Part shown: in pieces, positions 47,662 to 59,274 of the stretch
How positions within the stretch are numbered: position 1 is the stretch's first letter
Layout: each line of letters begins with the position of its first letter
Assembly (NCBI RefSeq): GCF_036669915.1
Contig: NC_089324.1
Coordinates: forward strand, 17,302,631 to 17,366,630
From: Pocillopora verrucosa
Lineage: Eukaryota; Cnidaria; Anthozoa; Scleractinia; Pocilloporidae
DNA length: 64,000 nucleotides
Direction: 5' to 3'
Program-made: the position numbers and the translations under genes
The notes under the pieces: model-generated
What the model saw: only the letters and a program-made list of their open reading frames with translations
Databases searched by the model: none
Told to the model about the DNA's origin: nothing

Positions 47662-48567
47662 ACTGCTGGGCACGATTAATGAAATCTGTCAATATTTCAG
47701 AATTTTATCTATGTAAATAATTACTGAAGAATGAACACTTTTTGAATACGCACAAACAATTAACAAGTGACAAGGCACTTTTGTTTCACAAACTCCTACA
47801 ATTTTGTTCACCACTTGATCTAAATCAGTGAAAATTGCTGTAAAGAAAGTGATTTCCCGGAAAAGTAAGTAGTTTTGTATTAGTCTTCGTAATGTATCAC
47901 TTGGAGCACCAGATAATTACTTCAACGGTCTTTGCAAATAATCAATTGCAATTACCATCCGTTTTAGAAATCTATACGAGGCAAAGGATTATTTTATTCA
48001 CGCTGTAACCAAAAGAATACATTCTCTTGACTGTAACACATAGATTCACTGTTTTCATGACATTTTTGGCTTCTTTATGCTTCTTGATACATTTTCTAGA
48101 AGCAAGACTCTATTTAGACGACGTGCAATTCCTCCTTTTCGCAGAATTCCGACGCACCAGTCAAAAATAAATCAATGCGCAAATATGGATGTTAGAGGGC
48201 CGCCCAGAACCCTCAAAGAGTTCCGCGCGGCGCGCTAAGATATTTTGTCAGAGACTTTGTGATTCGTGCGTGACACATGTCAGATGATGAGTGTGAACAT
48301 CATGTCAAGAGCTAGAAGCAGCGCCTTAAGTGATTTTGGGACATTGTCGGTTTACATGATCAACGCAACCTTGAATGACCTTTTAAATCAGTTCTTGGCA
48401 ACAACCAATTACAATGTAGAGAATATCGTCTAAGAGAGTGATTTCTTACAAATTTTGCAGAGTAGCTTTTTACACACCCGTTGTAAATAAGCGAATACGA
48501 GAGTGGAATAAAATAGTTTGATTGAGTCTAGTTCGTTAGAGTTCTATCCCTAGTAAACAGGGCAAAG
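47662..48567. other. 3' region of the cGAS-like gene and intergenic DNA
   Basis: A plus-strand AATAAA at 48166-48171 is the first clear poly(A) signal after the stop. No coding exon is seen. Confidence 0.4.
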
Positions 48568-48992
48568 TTTACGAAAATTTTTCAATTAATTTTTTTAATC
48601 AATCGCGCGACGGATTTCCCCGAAAAGCAGGGGCTCTTCGTAGTCTAGACTATATTGTGCATTATGAATTATGCTAACATACGTGTAAAAGGAACAAAAT
48701 ATAACTAAGTTTCCCACCAATACTGTGCCATCTATAAAACTCATTATTTTCTCTTGATAACCTATAACACAATGGTTAGTTACCAAAGAGAGTCCAAGTC
48801 GGCATGAATTTATGTTAAATTAACGAGATGAATCATTTTGCGAATGATGACTTAATAGAATTCCCTTTCCTGTCTCTTGAACCTTTATCATCAGAAAGTC
48901 AATCCTCCCGTTTGAAAAAGAGAGGATTTTTATATGCTTGCGATACTGCTGTAAAAATGGATTGAGGCAATTTCCTCTGTTTTGTCGCAATT
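48568..48992. repeat. Segmental duplication unit 1a (pair of 54796-55221)
   Basis: About 425 bp match 54796-55221 with few differences over the whole length (shared blocks include ccccgaaaagcaggggctct and ctcattattttctcttgata). A minus-strand frame of 63 codons (48786-48595) persists in both copies. No family is recognised and its substitutions look unconstrained. Confidence 0.85.
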
Positions 48993-49059
48993 GTTACGAT
49001 CAACCACGTGCAGAGGGTCTCAGTCGGGTTTTACACGTGTGAAATTGGAAATTTTTTTA

Positions 49060-49358
49060 CTTGAAAAAATTACTCAGTTGCGATGGGTTAAGATAAATGC
49101 AGTTTTCTGGTAGGTCAACGCAGAAGAGGGTTAATTCAGTGCAAAGAAGTAACAAACCAGGCTGAACAATTCCTTGAACTGTTTAGCCACAGTTTGAACT
49201 TTCTTGCGCCTTAAAGATGTGAAAATATCATTGTATATTATTGTTTTGATCGTACGCAGTTGTTTTGACCGAACGCACAATGTCACTTGCGATCCGCGCT
49301 GTCCTTCTGCATTATTATTAACTACCTCGTATTTTTTTCATGGATATTATTAATGCGT
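49060..49358. repeat. Segmental duplication unit 2a (pair of about 61465-61777)
   Basis: Shared blocks include agataaatgcagttttc, gcagaagagggttaattcag and cttgaactgtt, in the same order as 61480-61700. Confidence 0.75.
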
Positions 49359-49524
49359 AATCACATCATTTTTCTCGAACAATTTGGAATAAATAAGCAC
49401 TTGTAAATCTTTTCAAAGACCACAAACTGTACATTGTACTTGCCCTGCGGGCTGGTGCAATTCTGTAAGTATTATTAGTTTACTCGTGCTTATTATTCCA
49501 AATTGCACTCAAAATCATGTGATT
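49359..49524. mobile_element. Foldback MITE with ~40-bp inverted arms
   Basis: The left arm 49359-49400 (aatcacatcatttttctcga ... ggaataaataagcac) is the reverse complement of the right arm 49486-49524 (gtgcttattattccaaattg ... aaaatcatgtgatt). A second copy with both arms is at 61778-61893 and a half copy at 54645-54688. Confidence 0.75.
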
Positions 49525-50640
49525 GCCTATACTTGTAACATCGTAACTGTGCTGTTTTTGTAAGTAATTATCAATTATTATCAGAGGACTGAAAAGCACG
49601 CTTCCAGTGTCAGAGAAAGACCGATAAGTGACCAAAGGTCTAATCACAACTTCTTATTCATGTTTTAAAGCTTATTATGGAAGAAATAGATAGACTGATT
49701 TTCCTGTTTATCGCGATTGACTTGCGATAGCATGCAAATAATGGTGTTACTAAAGTGCGGATCAGCAGACCGTGTAGCCTTTTATAGTCTTGTATGAATA
49801 CATGACAATTTTTTCATAAGTGAAACGCATGCAATGTTTGTCGAGAAAATTCCTACAGGACCAAAACAGCAGCCTTGAGAAGAAACTTGTTTCATGTTTG
49901 TATTTAATTCATCTCCACACCGATACCAGTTGAATCCCAGCTGTTTAGTCGTGATTTCATGAAGTTTGCGGATACAGGTGAGTACAGAATATTACAGACT
50001 GGAAAACATCTTGGCCAGCTATAATTAATACCTTTGTAAATATTTCGGCTTTGATTTTCAATCTTTATTCTTTCTCGGTTAAATTTTATCAAGGATACAA
50101 CTGATGATAAAGTATATTGGCCACCATAAGGAGTTTCTGAAGCTGACTTTTCGAGTGTTAGCCCTTCTTTAGAGCGTATTAAGTAAATTGCGTGTTGTGC
50201 GTTGAGATGTGTACGATATGTGGCAACTCCCACTGACGCAGCACCTCTGTTTCTTTGGGAACTTACCTTTTTCCTAAAATTTAACAGTCAACTGTAAAAA
50301 AAGCAGCCCAGGATCAGCTGCCAAACAGTTTGAGGATTTTTCAAAACTCATCATTTTAAAGGCTTGCAAGGACAGTTCTGCTTCTCGAAGAATCTTTGGG
50401 ACTGTTAGGTTTCTGAATATATTAACTATGTGATTATTTCAATTAATTTTCGCCTAAACTGACGGTTTGAAAATGTTAACATTTAACAAAATATTTTAAT
50501 ATCAAAAAACAGCGTGCCGAAAAATAGATTCTATACAACAGAGACTGAATTGAAACGAGTCTACCCCGAGATACTGACTCAATCACAACATGAATATCAT
50601 AAGTAAGATGTAAAAAATCACGTATGACAAAGAAAAATTC
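49525..50640. other. Intergenic, no gene supported
   Basis: AT-rich DNA. The first ~60 bp (ctgtgctgtttttgtaagta ... atcaatta) occur inverted at 54590-54625. No coding exon is supported. Confidence 0.4.
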
Positions 50641-50711
50641 TGAGTCTCCGTGAGGAATCAAACTTCAGACCAACCACGCTCCGATGCTCTACCACTGAGC
50701 CACAGAGACCC
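50480..50711 (-). mobile_element. tRNA-derived SINE
   Basis: The minus strand from 50711 has a tRNA-like head of 71 nt: acceptor stem GGGTCTC pairing with GAGACTC, an A box in tggctcagtggtagagc and a B box gtttgattcc. The anticodon arm does not pair well, so it is not a working tRNA gene. A ~150-bp unrelated body follows (cagaatttttctttgtcata ...). This head-plus-body layout is that of a tRNA-derived SINE. The body's 3' end is not clear. Confidence 0.6.
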
Positions 50712-51590
50712 AATGGTAAGCGACGCTCAGTAAATCATGAGATCGAGGTGAATAGATACCAGCATGAGACCGAAGCCATGTGTGTCAGTCAGGCCAAGAT
50801 GGCGTCGAAAAGCTGGAACGGGCTGGTTTCCGGCCTTTGGCTTCAGATCGATACCCGCGGGATACCATGAATACACGTGGAACTGAAATTACAACATCAA
50901 TAGTTTGCGTTCTCCTACGTCGAGCACAATAAGAAGACTTCAAATCGTATCCAGTGGCGTTCGTTTGTCTTCGTTTGCACAAATGTTTAAGTAGCCAGTT
51001 GCAGTGACCGACTCACAGAAGACTTCATCTTATTCTGATCAGTGGTGAGTTCTTTCTTTGGCAGCACTTCGTCCAATTCGATACCCCTTAAAGATAAATT
51101 TATTAAAATCGCCAGCAAAATGCGCAATAAAGTACGGCAGAGAATCATTGTAGTATATTCAAAATTCACCTGTTTGATTATTTTCTCTTCATCTAAAATA
51201 ATTTTGAAAACAATTATTGCACCATGACAAAATTAAACATATGTACATTTACTTCTTTGTAAAATTTCAACCAATCCGAGTATCCCAACTTTTCCTGAAT
51301 CCGAATTTCTCAAATATCACCCAAAATACGTTAATAATCGTTAATTGTTTTCACTTGAACCCAGCAGTGATTTCCGAATTAGCTTCCACCTTCCCACTAA
51401 ATACAGGATAAAAAAAAAAAAAAAAACACTCTTGCAATATATCTTTTACGGCCCTTTGTATCTTAGTTTTGTTATTATACTACACATTTTAAGAATTGCA
51501 ATATAAACATGAACACGAAGAATAGTCTTCTAGTTGAATAAAAACACATCTAAAGAAACCGTGCTTCGTTTTTCTAAACAGCTGAGTGTT
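50712..51590. other. Intergenic, no gene supported
   Basis: No recognisable exon on either strand. An A-rich run lies at 51410-51427. Confidence 0.4.
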
Positions 51591-52391
51591 TAAGAAAAAA
51601 ATTTTGATATAATTCTACACCAAAGTACCTTATTATCAAGCGGAAGGAAATTTAAATGACATATCATAAATATGTAGATTTTTCCTTTAGAAACGAAACG
51701 ACTTTTTTCGGAACTACACCATTGTGTATTTAGTTTATATCTTAAGCATATGTCAGCTGCAAGAACTCCATATAGAGGTAACTCATTATATTGCAAGGTT
51801 TGAAGTGATCTGAAGATATTATAGGTCCCATCCATGTAAGAACGGATGGAACAAATTTCGCCGCGTATCGTTCCGAGGAAGTTCACTTTTAGCGTTAAAA
51901 ATAGGGTGCCTCAAAAGACTTGCTTGCCATTCTGATCGCATGTTTAAATTTGGTCATAATTTTGTTCATTACGTCAAATTGTAAACGTTTTCATTTTGTA
52001 AATTTCCACTGTTACCTGTCAAAAATAGATACTGAATTGATATTTTACCGTAAAAGGTAATAGTTTCAAATATTATAGTTATCGTATTTCATCAAGTAAT
52101 TTTGAACGGTACCGTGAGCGTTTTCGGCCTTCACTTATGTATGTAGTCAACTTCGTGCGCCATTATTGATCTTTATTACGAGAAGACGTGAGCCACAACA
52201 TTTTCCACGGTGTTGAATGACTTTTCCTGGTTCTCGTTTAGCGAACAAAATTCCTTCGATATCTGGGGAGGGGGGAAGGGAATTTGGAACATTTGATTCG
52301 CTTTTATTATTGATAAACAGCTGTTACATTCCATATCCAAACAGAGTAACTTATTTTTCTCAGAAATAACAAGATTGTTTTGCACAGCAAA
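51590..52391 (+). repeat. Duplicated 5' flank of SLC32-like copy 1
   Basis: About 800 bp immediately upstream of copy 1 match 61900-62739 upstream of the last copy, down to the start codon. A conserved pyrimidine tract followed by ctcag (52350-52362; compare 62700-62711) could be a splice acceptor for a 5' untranslated exon. The region probably contains the promoter of both copies. Confidence 0.8.
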
Positions 52392-53708
52392 ATGTCTGAA
52401 ACTACCAGTTATCATTTGCTGAAAAACCATACTGAAGAAGGAGAGGAAGAACGAGAAGGAAAAGAACATGAAAAAAAAATCCTGATCCAAGAAGAAAACG
52501 CGGTCGATCAAAATGAAGAGTCTGCAGAAAGGTCGAGCTTATGGAAAGCGGTTGCTAACCTCATGAGTGATATCGAGGGCACCGGCCTCCTCGCTCTTCC
52601 TTACGTGATTGCTGAGAGTGGCCTGGTAACGATAGCAGCTCTGGTCATGGTTCCCTTTATCACCTACTACACCGGAGCTATATTGATAGAGTGCCTGTAT
52701 GAGACCAACAACGAAGGCGAAAGAATTCGAGTCAGGTCCAACTATAAAGAGCTCGGTAAAGCCTGCTGGCCTCGCTTTGGTGGTGCTACTGTTGCCGCTG
52801 TCCAGCTGATCGAACTGTTTATGCTGGCGTCTTTGTATCTTGTCTTATGCGCCTCGCTCTCAAGCAGTATATTTCCAGGGATACCGGTGTCCGATAAAAT
52901 TTGGATGGTCATTGCAGCTACAATTGGGTTCCCGACCATTTTCGTAAAGAATCTTTCACAGGTTGCATGGTTCAGTTTAGTGAGTGTTGTAGCTTTATCA
53001 GTAGCAGTAATAGCTGTCTTAGCTTTTGGCATAGTACATGGCTCTAAGTGGAATTTTAGCCTTACATTAGTCTGGAATATCGATGACGCGCCAGTCTCAT
53101 TAGCAATTATAATCTTCAGCTACATTTGTCATCCTGTATTGCCAGGAGTCGAGGAAAGCTTGCAAAACAGATCACAGTTCCGCAATATACTTGCGCTATC
53201 TTATACCTTCGTTGCAATCCTCAAGATCGTTTTTTCAGTTTGTGCTTTCCTGTCGTTAAGCCCAGATATTCCAGATGTGATTGTGAATAGCCTTCCCATG
53301 GGATTTCTACGAGTCTTTGTCAACGGATTTTTGATTTTAAACGTTCTCTTTTCATATCCTTTCAGAGTCATTACCATAATTCACACAATCGAGGAAATTT
53401 TTTCAGTCGATTCACTTCCATTCAGATGTCCCGAGATTGTTTGGTTCATCGGCATTCGAGTGTTGACAAATTTTCTAACACTTCTACCCGCAATTTCTAT
53501 TCCACATTTTGCGCTTTTTATGTCATTCATCGGAAGTTTAACTGGTTCCTGCGTTGCTTTGATTTTTCCTGCAGTTTTTCACCTCAATATCCAAAAGGAC
53601 AACTTAAAACTATATCAGATCACTTTTGATATTTTGGTGATATTTGTTGGAGTTTTTGCGAGTTTTACAGGTTTAATTTTCACTGGAAAGAAAATCCTTC
53701 AGCTTTAG
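52392..53708 (+). CDS. Vesicular inhibitory amino acid transporter-like (SLC32/AAAP), copy 1
   Basis: Intronless, 438 residues from ATG 52392 (an in-frame TTG upstream is not a start). A cytosolic acidic tail of about 48 residues (EEGEEEREGKEHEKK) is followed by about ten hydrophobic segments. The first holds IEGTGLLALPYVIAESG, the AAAP signature. TGAILIECLYETNNEGERIR and FPGIPVSDKIW match vertebrate VGAT at the same places, as does SIPHFALFMSFIGSLTG near residue 370. Known family role: proton-coupled loading of GABA and glycine into synaptic vesicles. Substrate here is unproven. It lacks VGAT's long N-terminus. The absence of introns suggests an old retrocopy. Tandem copies at 57972, 60.7 kb and 62740 show recent expansion. 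Confidence 0.9.
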   Translation: MSETTSYHLLKNHTEEGEEEREGKEHEKKILIQEENAVDQNEESAERSSLWKAVANLMSDIEGTGLLALPYVIAESGLVTIAALVMVPFITYYTGAILIECLYETNNEGERIRVRSNYKELGKACWPRFGGATVAAVQLIELFMLASLYLVLCASLSSSIFPGIPVSDKIWMVIAATIGFPTIFVKNLSQVAWFSLVSVVALSVAVIAVLAFGIVHGSKWNFSLTLVWNIDDAPVSLAIIIFSYICHPVLPGVEESLQNRSQFRNILALSYTFVAILKIVFSVCAFLSLSPDIPDVIVNSLPMGFLRVFVNGFLILNVLFSYPFRVITIIHTIEEIFSVDSLPFRCPEIVWFIGIRVLTNFLTLLPAISIPHFALFMSFIGSLTGSCVALIFPAVFHLNIQKDNLKLYQITFDILVIFVGVFASFTGLIFTGKKILQL

Positions 53709-54580
53709 ACTTCATCGTGTTTTCCTTTATTTATCTAAACGAAAAGAGTTGAATTTCGTTCCTTTTTTCGAGTATTACATTGCCACATGGCAGTGTAACT
53801 TTTTCCACTGTAGATTCACTCCCCAGGTATTTGAATGTTAGCGAATGAGCTTGCAGCTGGTTAAGATTGAAGATATGATCTGCGATATCCAATAGTTTGT
53901 ATAGAAACCAATCCCCCTCCTAACCCTAGTCCACGCGGCTATCCATATAAGTTTGACTTTCGCACGGATCATGCAAATATAACGGTGTTAGCTCGAGTAG
54001 AAGGTAATTGCAAGTACGTTCTTAGGCAGCCGTAGTCCAAAATCGTCACGTAAATTGATCTACCGTCATGTGTCCCGTGTTCCTTATGTTATTAGTATTG
54101 CCTATGTTATACACATTTCTTGTTATTTCCAATCTTGTAGTTAGTCGTTCCGTTCATGATGTACTATGTTTTTAATACTTTACTCAGAAACCACTGGCAA
54201 TGGCGTGTAAATAGAAGGTTTCGATCGTGTCGTCAAGAAATTAAACTCCTCTTAAATTTATTGCTTGTGTGTTGGTCACGGTTTGATCTATCTCTAAGTT
54301 AAATTTTTATAAAAGGATATCGTTTTTTGCCGAGCTTTGGAACAGTAACACTACAATAGTATGATCAGTTTTTCACTGCCCAGTGTAGTATATTTCCATA
54401 AGCTTGGGCGAGTCGCGGGTGTGAAGGGCATATAAGAAACTGCCATTGTTCTTTGATTCTCTCTTTACAAAAGGTCTAGAATCTGATCGTCAGGTGTTTT
54501 CTTTCACAAGTAGAAAGCAAAAGGGCTTGAAAAACTGTAATTATTGTGGAGAAATAAATAGAGATAGCGCACAGATATGG
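53709..54580 (+). repeat. Duplicated 3' flank of SLC32-like copy 1
   Basis: Matches 59275-59935 after copy 2. Shared text includes ttccactgtagattcactcc, gaaaccactggcaatggcgt and agcttgggcgagtcgcgggt. About 230 bp (53875-54100) are absent from the copy-2 flank. AATAAA occurs at 54554-54559. Confidence 0.85.
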
Positions 54581-54644
54581 AATTTCTCTTCATAATTGAT
54601 AATTACTTACAAAAACAGCACAGTTCCCGATATTATAATTACAG

Positions 54645-54688
54645 GTAATCACATGATTTTTCTCATGCCATTTTGAATAAATAGGCAC
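54645..54688. mobile_element. Half copy of the foldback MITE
   Basis: ggtaatcacatgatttttct ... gaataaataggcac is the left arm only. The right arm is absent. Confidence 0.6.
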
Positions 54689-54795
54689 TGAAACTGGACT
54701 GAAAACTCAAAAAGAATCTTAGATGGAAATTGCTTCGTCTCGAGACGACTTTAACGTCTTAGACAACTTTAACGTCTCTAGCATAAAAACGGCCG

Positions 54796-55221
54796 TTTAC
54801 GAAAATTGTTCAATAATTTTTTTTAATCAATCACGCGACGGACTTCCCCGAAAAGCAGGGGCTCTTCGTAGTCTAGATTGTATTGTGCATTATGAATTAT
54901 GCTAACATACCTGTAAAAGGAACAAAATATAACAAAGTTTCCTACCAATACTGTGCCATCTATAAAACTCATTATTTTCTCTTGATAACCCGTAACACAA
55001 TGGTTAGTTACCAAAGAGAGTCCAAGTCGGCATGAATTTATGTTCAATTAACGAGATGAATCATTTTGCGAATGATGACTTAATAGAATTCCTTTTCCTG
55101 TCTCTTGAACCTTTATCACCGGAAAGTCAATCCTCCCGTTAGAAAAAGAGAGGATTTTTATATGCTTGCGATACTGCTATAAAAATGGATTGAAGCAATT
55201 TCCTCTGTTTTGTTGCAATTG
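54796..55221. repeat. Segmental duplication unit 1b (pair of 48568-48992)
   Basis: Same 425-bp sequence as 48568-48992. The minus-strand open frame is 74 codons here (55047-54823). Confidence 0.85.
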
Positions 55222-56040
55222 AAAGAGCGTGTTCTATGAGAGTATAGAGCATAGAGCTGAGCTAAAGCTGTCACACCAGCTGCCAAACTGTACTATGTTC
55301 GAGCTTTTCCGGGACTTCTTTTTAGCTTTTTTCCGATAATTGAAAGTGAAGTTTCGGAACTGAAGCGAGCCGGCAAGTAGCAACAGAAGAACCAAATGAA
55401 GGTTTGTAAACATACCAGGCGCCGTAATTTACGTTATTAAAACGTGAGAAGATGCGAAAATCCTCAAAGGAAAAACAAAATAGACATTCCGAGTTTTAAA
55501 GATTAACTCGCGCTCAGTTAGATTGCAAGCTTACGTACAGAAATAACAATCAAACACAGCGAACACTTATATAGTATTTAAAGTTCAGTGTTCAAAAACA
55601 AAACAAAACAAACAGAAATGATGAAAAATATAACCAAATTGGCATAACTGTTAAAATTCATTCTAATCATGACGGTGTCTGAGCGAATATGATCATGCTG
55701 AAGTTCATCGCGGCTCGCTCATCATGGCGATCTCCGGTCATCACAGTAAAGCAAGTCTCAGAAACTATATCGGCCGCCCTTCGAGTGAAAAAACAAGAGC
55801 TTGCTCTGATATCCTTTCCGATGCGTTGAGTGGAAAGTCACTGCAGCCGAGTTTTGCCGAATCCCGAGCGATTTTCACGTTTCGGTGAATTCGGCTGTCG
55901 TTTATTCAAGAAGTGGGATGAAACACTCGACTACGTCTCGTGTTTCTCCCTACACTTCTTTCGTGCTCTAGCCGCTTCCTGCGTGCTTTATAACAGAACA
56001 GAGCACAGTGAAGGCTTCTCTATTTGTTAATTAAGAAATT
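55222..56040. repeat. Duplicated block 3a (pair of 56540-57690)
   Basis: Begins gaaagagcgtgttctatgag, with a palindromic-looking atagagcatagagctgagct. It matches 56548 onward through catgacggtgtctgagcgaa and tcatcatggcgatctccggt. Near 55900 it jumps to gaagtgggatgaaacactcg, which in the other copy appears about 300 bp further on. This copy therefore has a ~300-bp deletion, or the other an insertion. Confidence 0.85.
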
Positions 56041-56539
56041 ACAAGCAGTTTATAATATCAGTCTCTATTTATCAACTGAGTTTATAATATAAATTATGTG
56101 GGCACCGTGGATAGTTTTAAACGCTAGCTTTTCGAGACATGACCCTTTGTCGAAGGGAATAGAGGAATTGTGGGTTGTTTGTGCCGGGTTTATAGACAAG
56201 AAGGTGTACGTAGTATGTTGTACCCCCGCGGACACAGCACCACAGTTTCTTTGGAAACTTACCCCCTCTACTAAAATTTAAACGTCAACCGTAAAAAAAT
56301 GAATACATAAAAAAGATAGGAAAAGATGAAAAAAGCTTAAGATGAACCCCCAAATGATGCAAAGTTCTTTCATATCTCACTATTTTAGACGCCTGCCACG
56401 AAAAGTTATAGCCAGAGAGGAAGGTCTTACAGTCAGGTTTCCAGATATTCACCGATATTTCTTTTTATTTCGCCTTAAATATTAATACTCAGCTTAATAT
56501 TTCCATTTATAGTAAAGTTCGGATAAAACGCGCGCTGTC
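56041..56539. other. Unique spacer between duplicated blocks
   Basis: About 500 bp with no gene and no second copy in this window, apart from loose similarity of ggcaccgtggatag and ttttcgagacatgaccctt to text near 50100-50170. Confidence 0.4.
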
Positions 56540-57690
56540 ATTGGTTGAAAGAGCGTGCTCTATGAGAGTATAGAGCATAGAGCTGAGCTAAAGCTGTCAC
56601 ACCATCTGCCAAATTGTAGTCTGTTCGAGCTTTTCCGGGACTTCTTTTTAGCTTTTTTCCGATGATTGAAAGTGAAGTTTCGGAACTGGAGGGAGCCGGC
56701 AAGTAGCAACAGAAGAATCAAACAAAGATTTGCAAACATACCTGGCGCCGTAATTTACGTTATTTAAACTTGAGCAGATACGAAAATCCTCAAAGGAAAA
56801 ACAAAATAAACATTCCGAGTTTTAAAGATTTTCACGCTCAGTTAGATTGCAAGCTTACGCACGGTAATAAAAATCAAACACAGCTAAAACTCGTACAGTG
56901 TATAAAGTTCAGTGTTCAAAAACAAAACAGAACAAACACAAATGATGAAAAATTTAACTAAACTGGCATAATTGTTAAAATTCATACCAATCATGACGGT
57001 GTCTGAGCGAATATGATCATGCTGAAGTTCATCGCGGCTCGCTCATCATGGCGATCTCCGGTCATCACAGTAAAGCAAGCCTCAGAAACTAAATCGGCCA
57101 CCCTTCGAGTGAAAAAATAAGAGCTTGCTCTGATATCCTTTTCGATACGTTGAGTGGAAAGTCACATCAGTCACTGCAGCCGAGTTTTGCGGCGCTGTCA
57201 TCACGAGCGATCTTCATGTTCCGGTGAATTCGGCTGTCGTTCATTCAAAAAACACTCGCCTTGAACAGTTTTTTTTCTACCTTGTCATGTGATAAAAACT
57301 CGCGTGTTTTTATGAGCCATAATTCGGCTGAAGTTCACTGAACATTTAACTTCAAGATTCTGTATTAGAGACTTCCGGCCAAAGTGTTAAATTCGACTTG
57401 CCGAACTATTTTAGTTTGTAAACTATCGTAGAATGTGAACTTTGATGGTTTTTGAACTTTGATGTTTTGACACTTTTGACAGCTTTAGTCTTGTACAGCC
57501 AATCAGATTATTTGAACGATTCTAACGGGGATTCTGATTGGCTTAAGAAGGGGGAAGAAAGTGGGAAGAAACACTCGACTACGTCTCGTGTTTCTCCCTA
57601 CACTTCTTTCGCGCTCTAGCCGCTTCCTGCGTGCTTTATAACAGAACAGAGCACAGTCAAGGCTTCTCTATTTGTTAAATCTAAATCTCT
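56540..57690. repeat. Duplicated block 3b (pair of 55222-56040)
   Basis: The longer copy of the same block, including about 300 bp (57250-57550) absent from block 3a. It starts after ataaaacgcgcgctgtcatt. Confidence 0.85.
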
Positions 57691-57861
57691 AACGATAGTA
57701 TATCACTTGATAACTTGTCTCTGATCACACCACGAGGTGCCACGTGGTCAGATCCGTGATTATTGGAATTGAAATTGGTCTCGGTCCATTTCACTCATTT
57801 GAGCTCTCTGGCCGTAACGAGTGGTAAAGAGTCTAACAACCATAACCATAATTCTTAACCA

Positions 57862-57971
57862 TATGGCAGCTGCAAGAACCACATAGAGAAGTAACTCATC
57901 ATATTGCAAAGTTTGAGGTGATCTGAAGATATTATAGGTTCCATCCGTGTAAGAACGTTTTGCGTAGCAAA
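57862..57971 (+). repeat. Truncated 5' flank of SLC32-like copy 2
   Basis: Matches 62088-62180 and then, after gtaagaacg, jumps straight to ttttgcgtagcaaaatg at the start codon. About 530 bp present before copies 1 and 4 are missing, which probably includes the promoter. Confidence 0.8.
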
Positions 57972-59274
57972 ATGTCTGAAACTACCAGCTATCATTTGCT
58001 GAAAAACTATACCGAAAAAGGAGAGGAAGAACGAGAAGGAAAAGAACATGAAAAAAAAATCCTGCTCCAAGAAGAAGACGCGGTCGATCAAAACGAAGAG
58101 TCTGCAGAAAGGTCGAGCTTATGGAAAGCGGTTGCTAACCTCATGAGTGATATCGAGGGTACCGGCCTCCTCGCTCTTCCTTACGTGATTGCTGAGAGTG
58201 GTCTGGTAGCTCTGGTCATGGTTCCCTTTATCACCTACTACTCCGTAGCTATATCGATAGAGTGCCTGTATGAGACCAACAACGAAGGCGAAAGAATTCG
58301 AGTCAGGTCCAACTATAAAGAGCTCGGTAAAGCCTGCTGGCCTCGCTTTGGTGGTGCTATTGTTGCCGCTGTCCAGCTGATCGCACTGTTTATGCTGGTG
58401 TCTTTGTATCTTGTCTTATGCGCCTCGCTCTCAAGCAATTTCCAGGGATACCGGTGTCCGATAAAATTTGGATGGTCATTGCAGCTACAATTGGGTTCCC
58501 GACCATTTTCGTAAAGAATCTTTCACAGGTTGCATGGTTCAGTTTAGTGAGTGTTGTAGCTTTATCTGTAGCAGTAATAGCTGTCTTAGCTTTTGGCATA
58601 GCACATGGCTCTAAGTGGAATTTTAGCCTTATATTAGTCTGAAATATCGACGACGCGCCAGTCTCATTAGCAATTATAATCTTCAGCTACAATTGTTATC
58701 CTGCACTGCCAGGAGTCGAGGAAAGCATGAAAACAGATCACAGTTCCCCAAGATACTTGCGCTATCTTATACCTTCGTTACAATCCTCAAGATCGTTTTT
58801 TCAGTTTGTGCTTTCCTATCGTTTAGCCCAGATATTCCGGATGTGATTGCAAATAGCCTTCCCATGGGAATTTTACGAGTCTTTGTCAACGGATTTTTGA
58901 TTTTAAACGTCCTCTTTTCATATCCTTTTAGTGTCATTACCATAATCTACACAATCGAGGAAATTTTTTCAGTCGATTCACTTCCATTCAGATGTCCTGA
59001 GATTGTTGGGTTCATCGGCATTCGAGTGTTGACAAATTTTCTAACACTTCTACCCGCAATTTCTATTCCACATTTTGCGCTTTTTATGTCATTCATCGAA
59101 AGTTTAAGTGGTTCATGCGTTGCTTTGAGTTTTCCTGCAGTTTTTCACCTGAATATCCAAAAGGACAACTTAAAACTATATCAGATCTTTTTCGATATTT
59201 TGATAATATTTGTTGGAGTTTTTGCGAGTTTCACAGGTTTAATTTTCACCGGAAAGAAAATCCTTCAGCTTTAG
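57972..59274 (+). pseudogene. SLC32-like copy 2, broken
   Basis: Over 90% like copy 1 by eye but disabled. Lesions relative to copy 1 are a 9-nt in-frame loss near 58208, a 4-nt loss near 58437, a Trp-to-stop change (TGA 58640-58642) and a 1-nt loss near 58729. The length (1303 nt) equals copy 1 (1317) minus exactly these 14 nt. The upstream promoter region is also deleted. The 3' part from 58735 stays open to the normal stop at 59274. Confidence 0.92.

Noticed and set aside
50641..50711. Functional tRNA gene
   Set aside because: The acceptor, D and T arms are plausible but the anticodon arm does not pair and the copy is joined to a SINE-like body.
52742..53032. Minus-strand frames repeated in each SLC32-like copy (also at 58390 and 63090)
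   Set aside because: Antisense shadows of the transporter. They are conserved only because the sense strand is.
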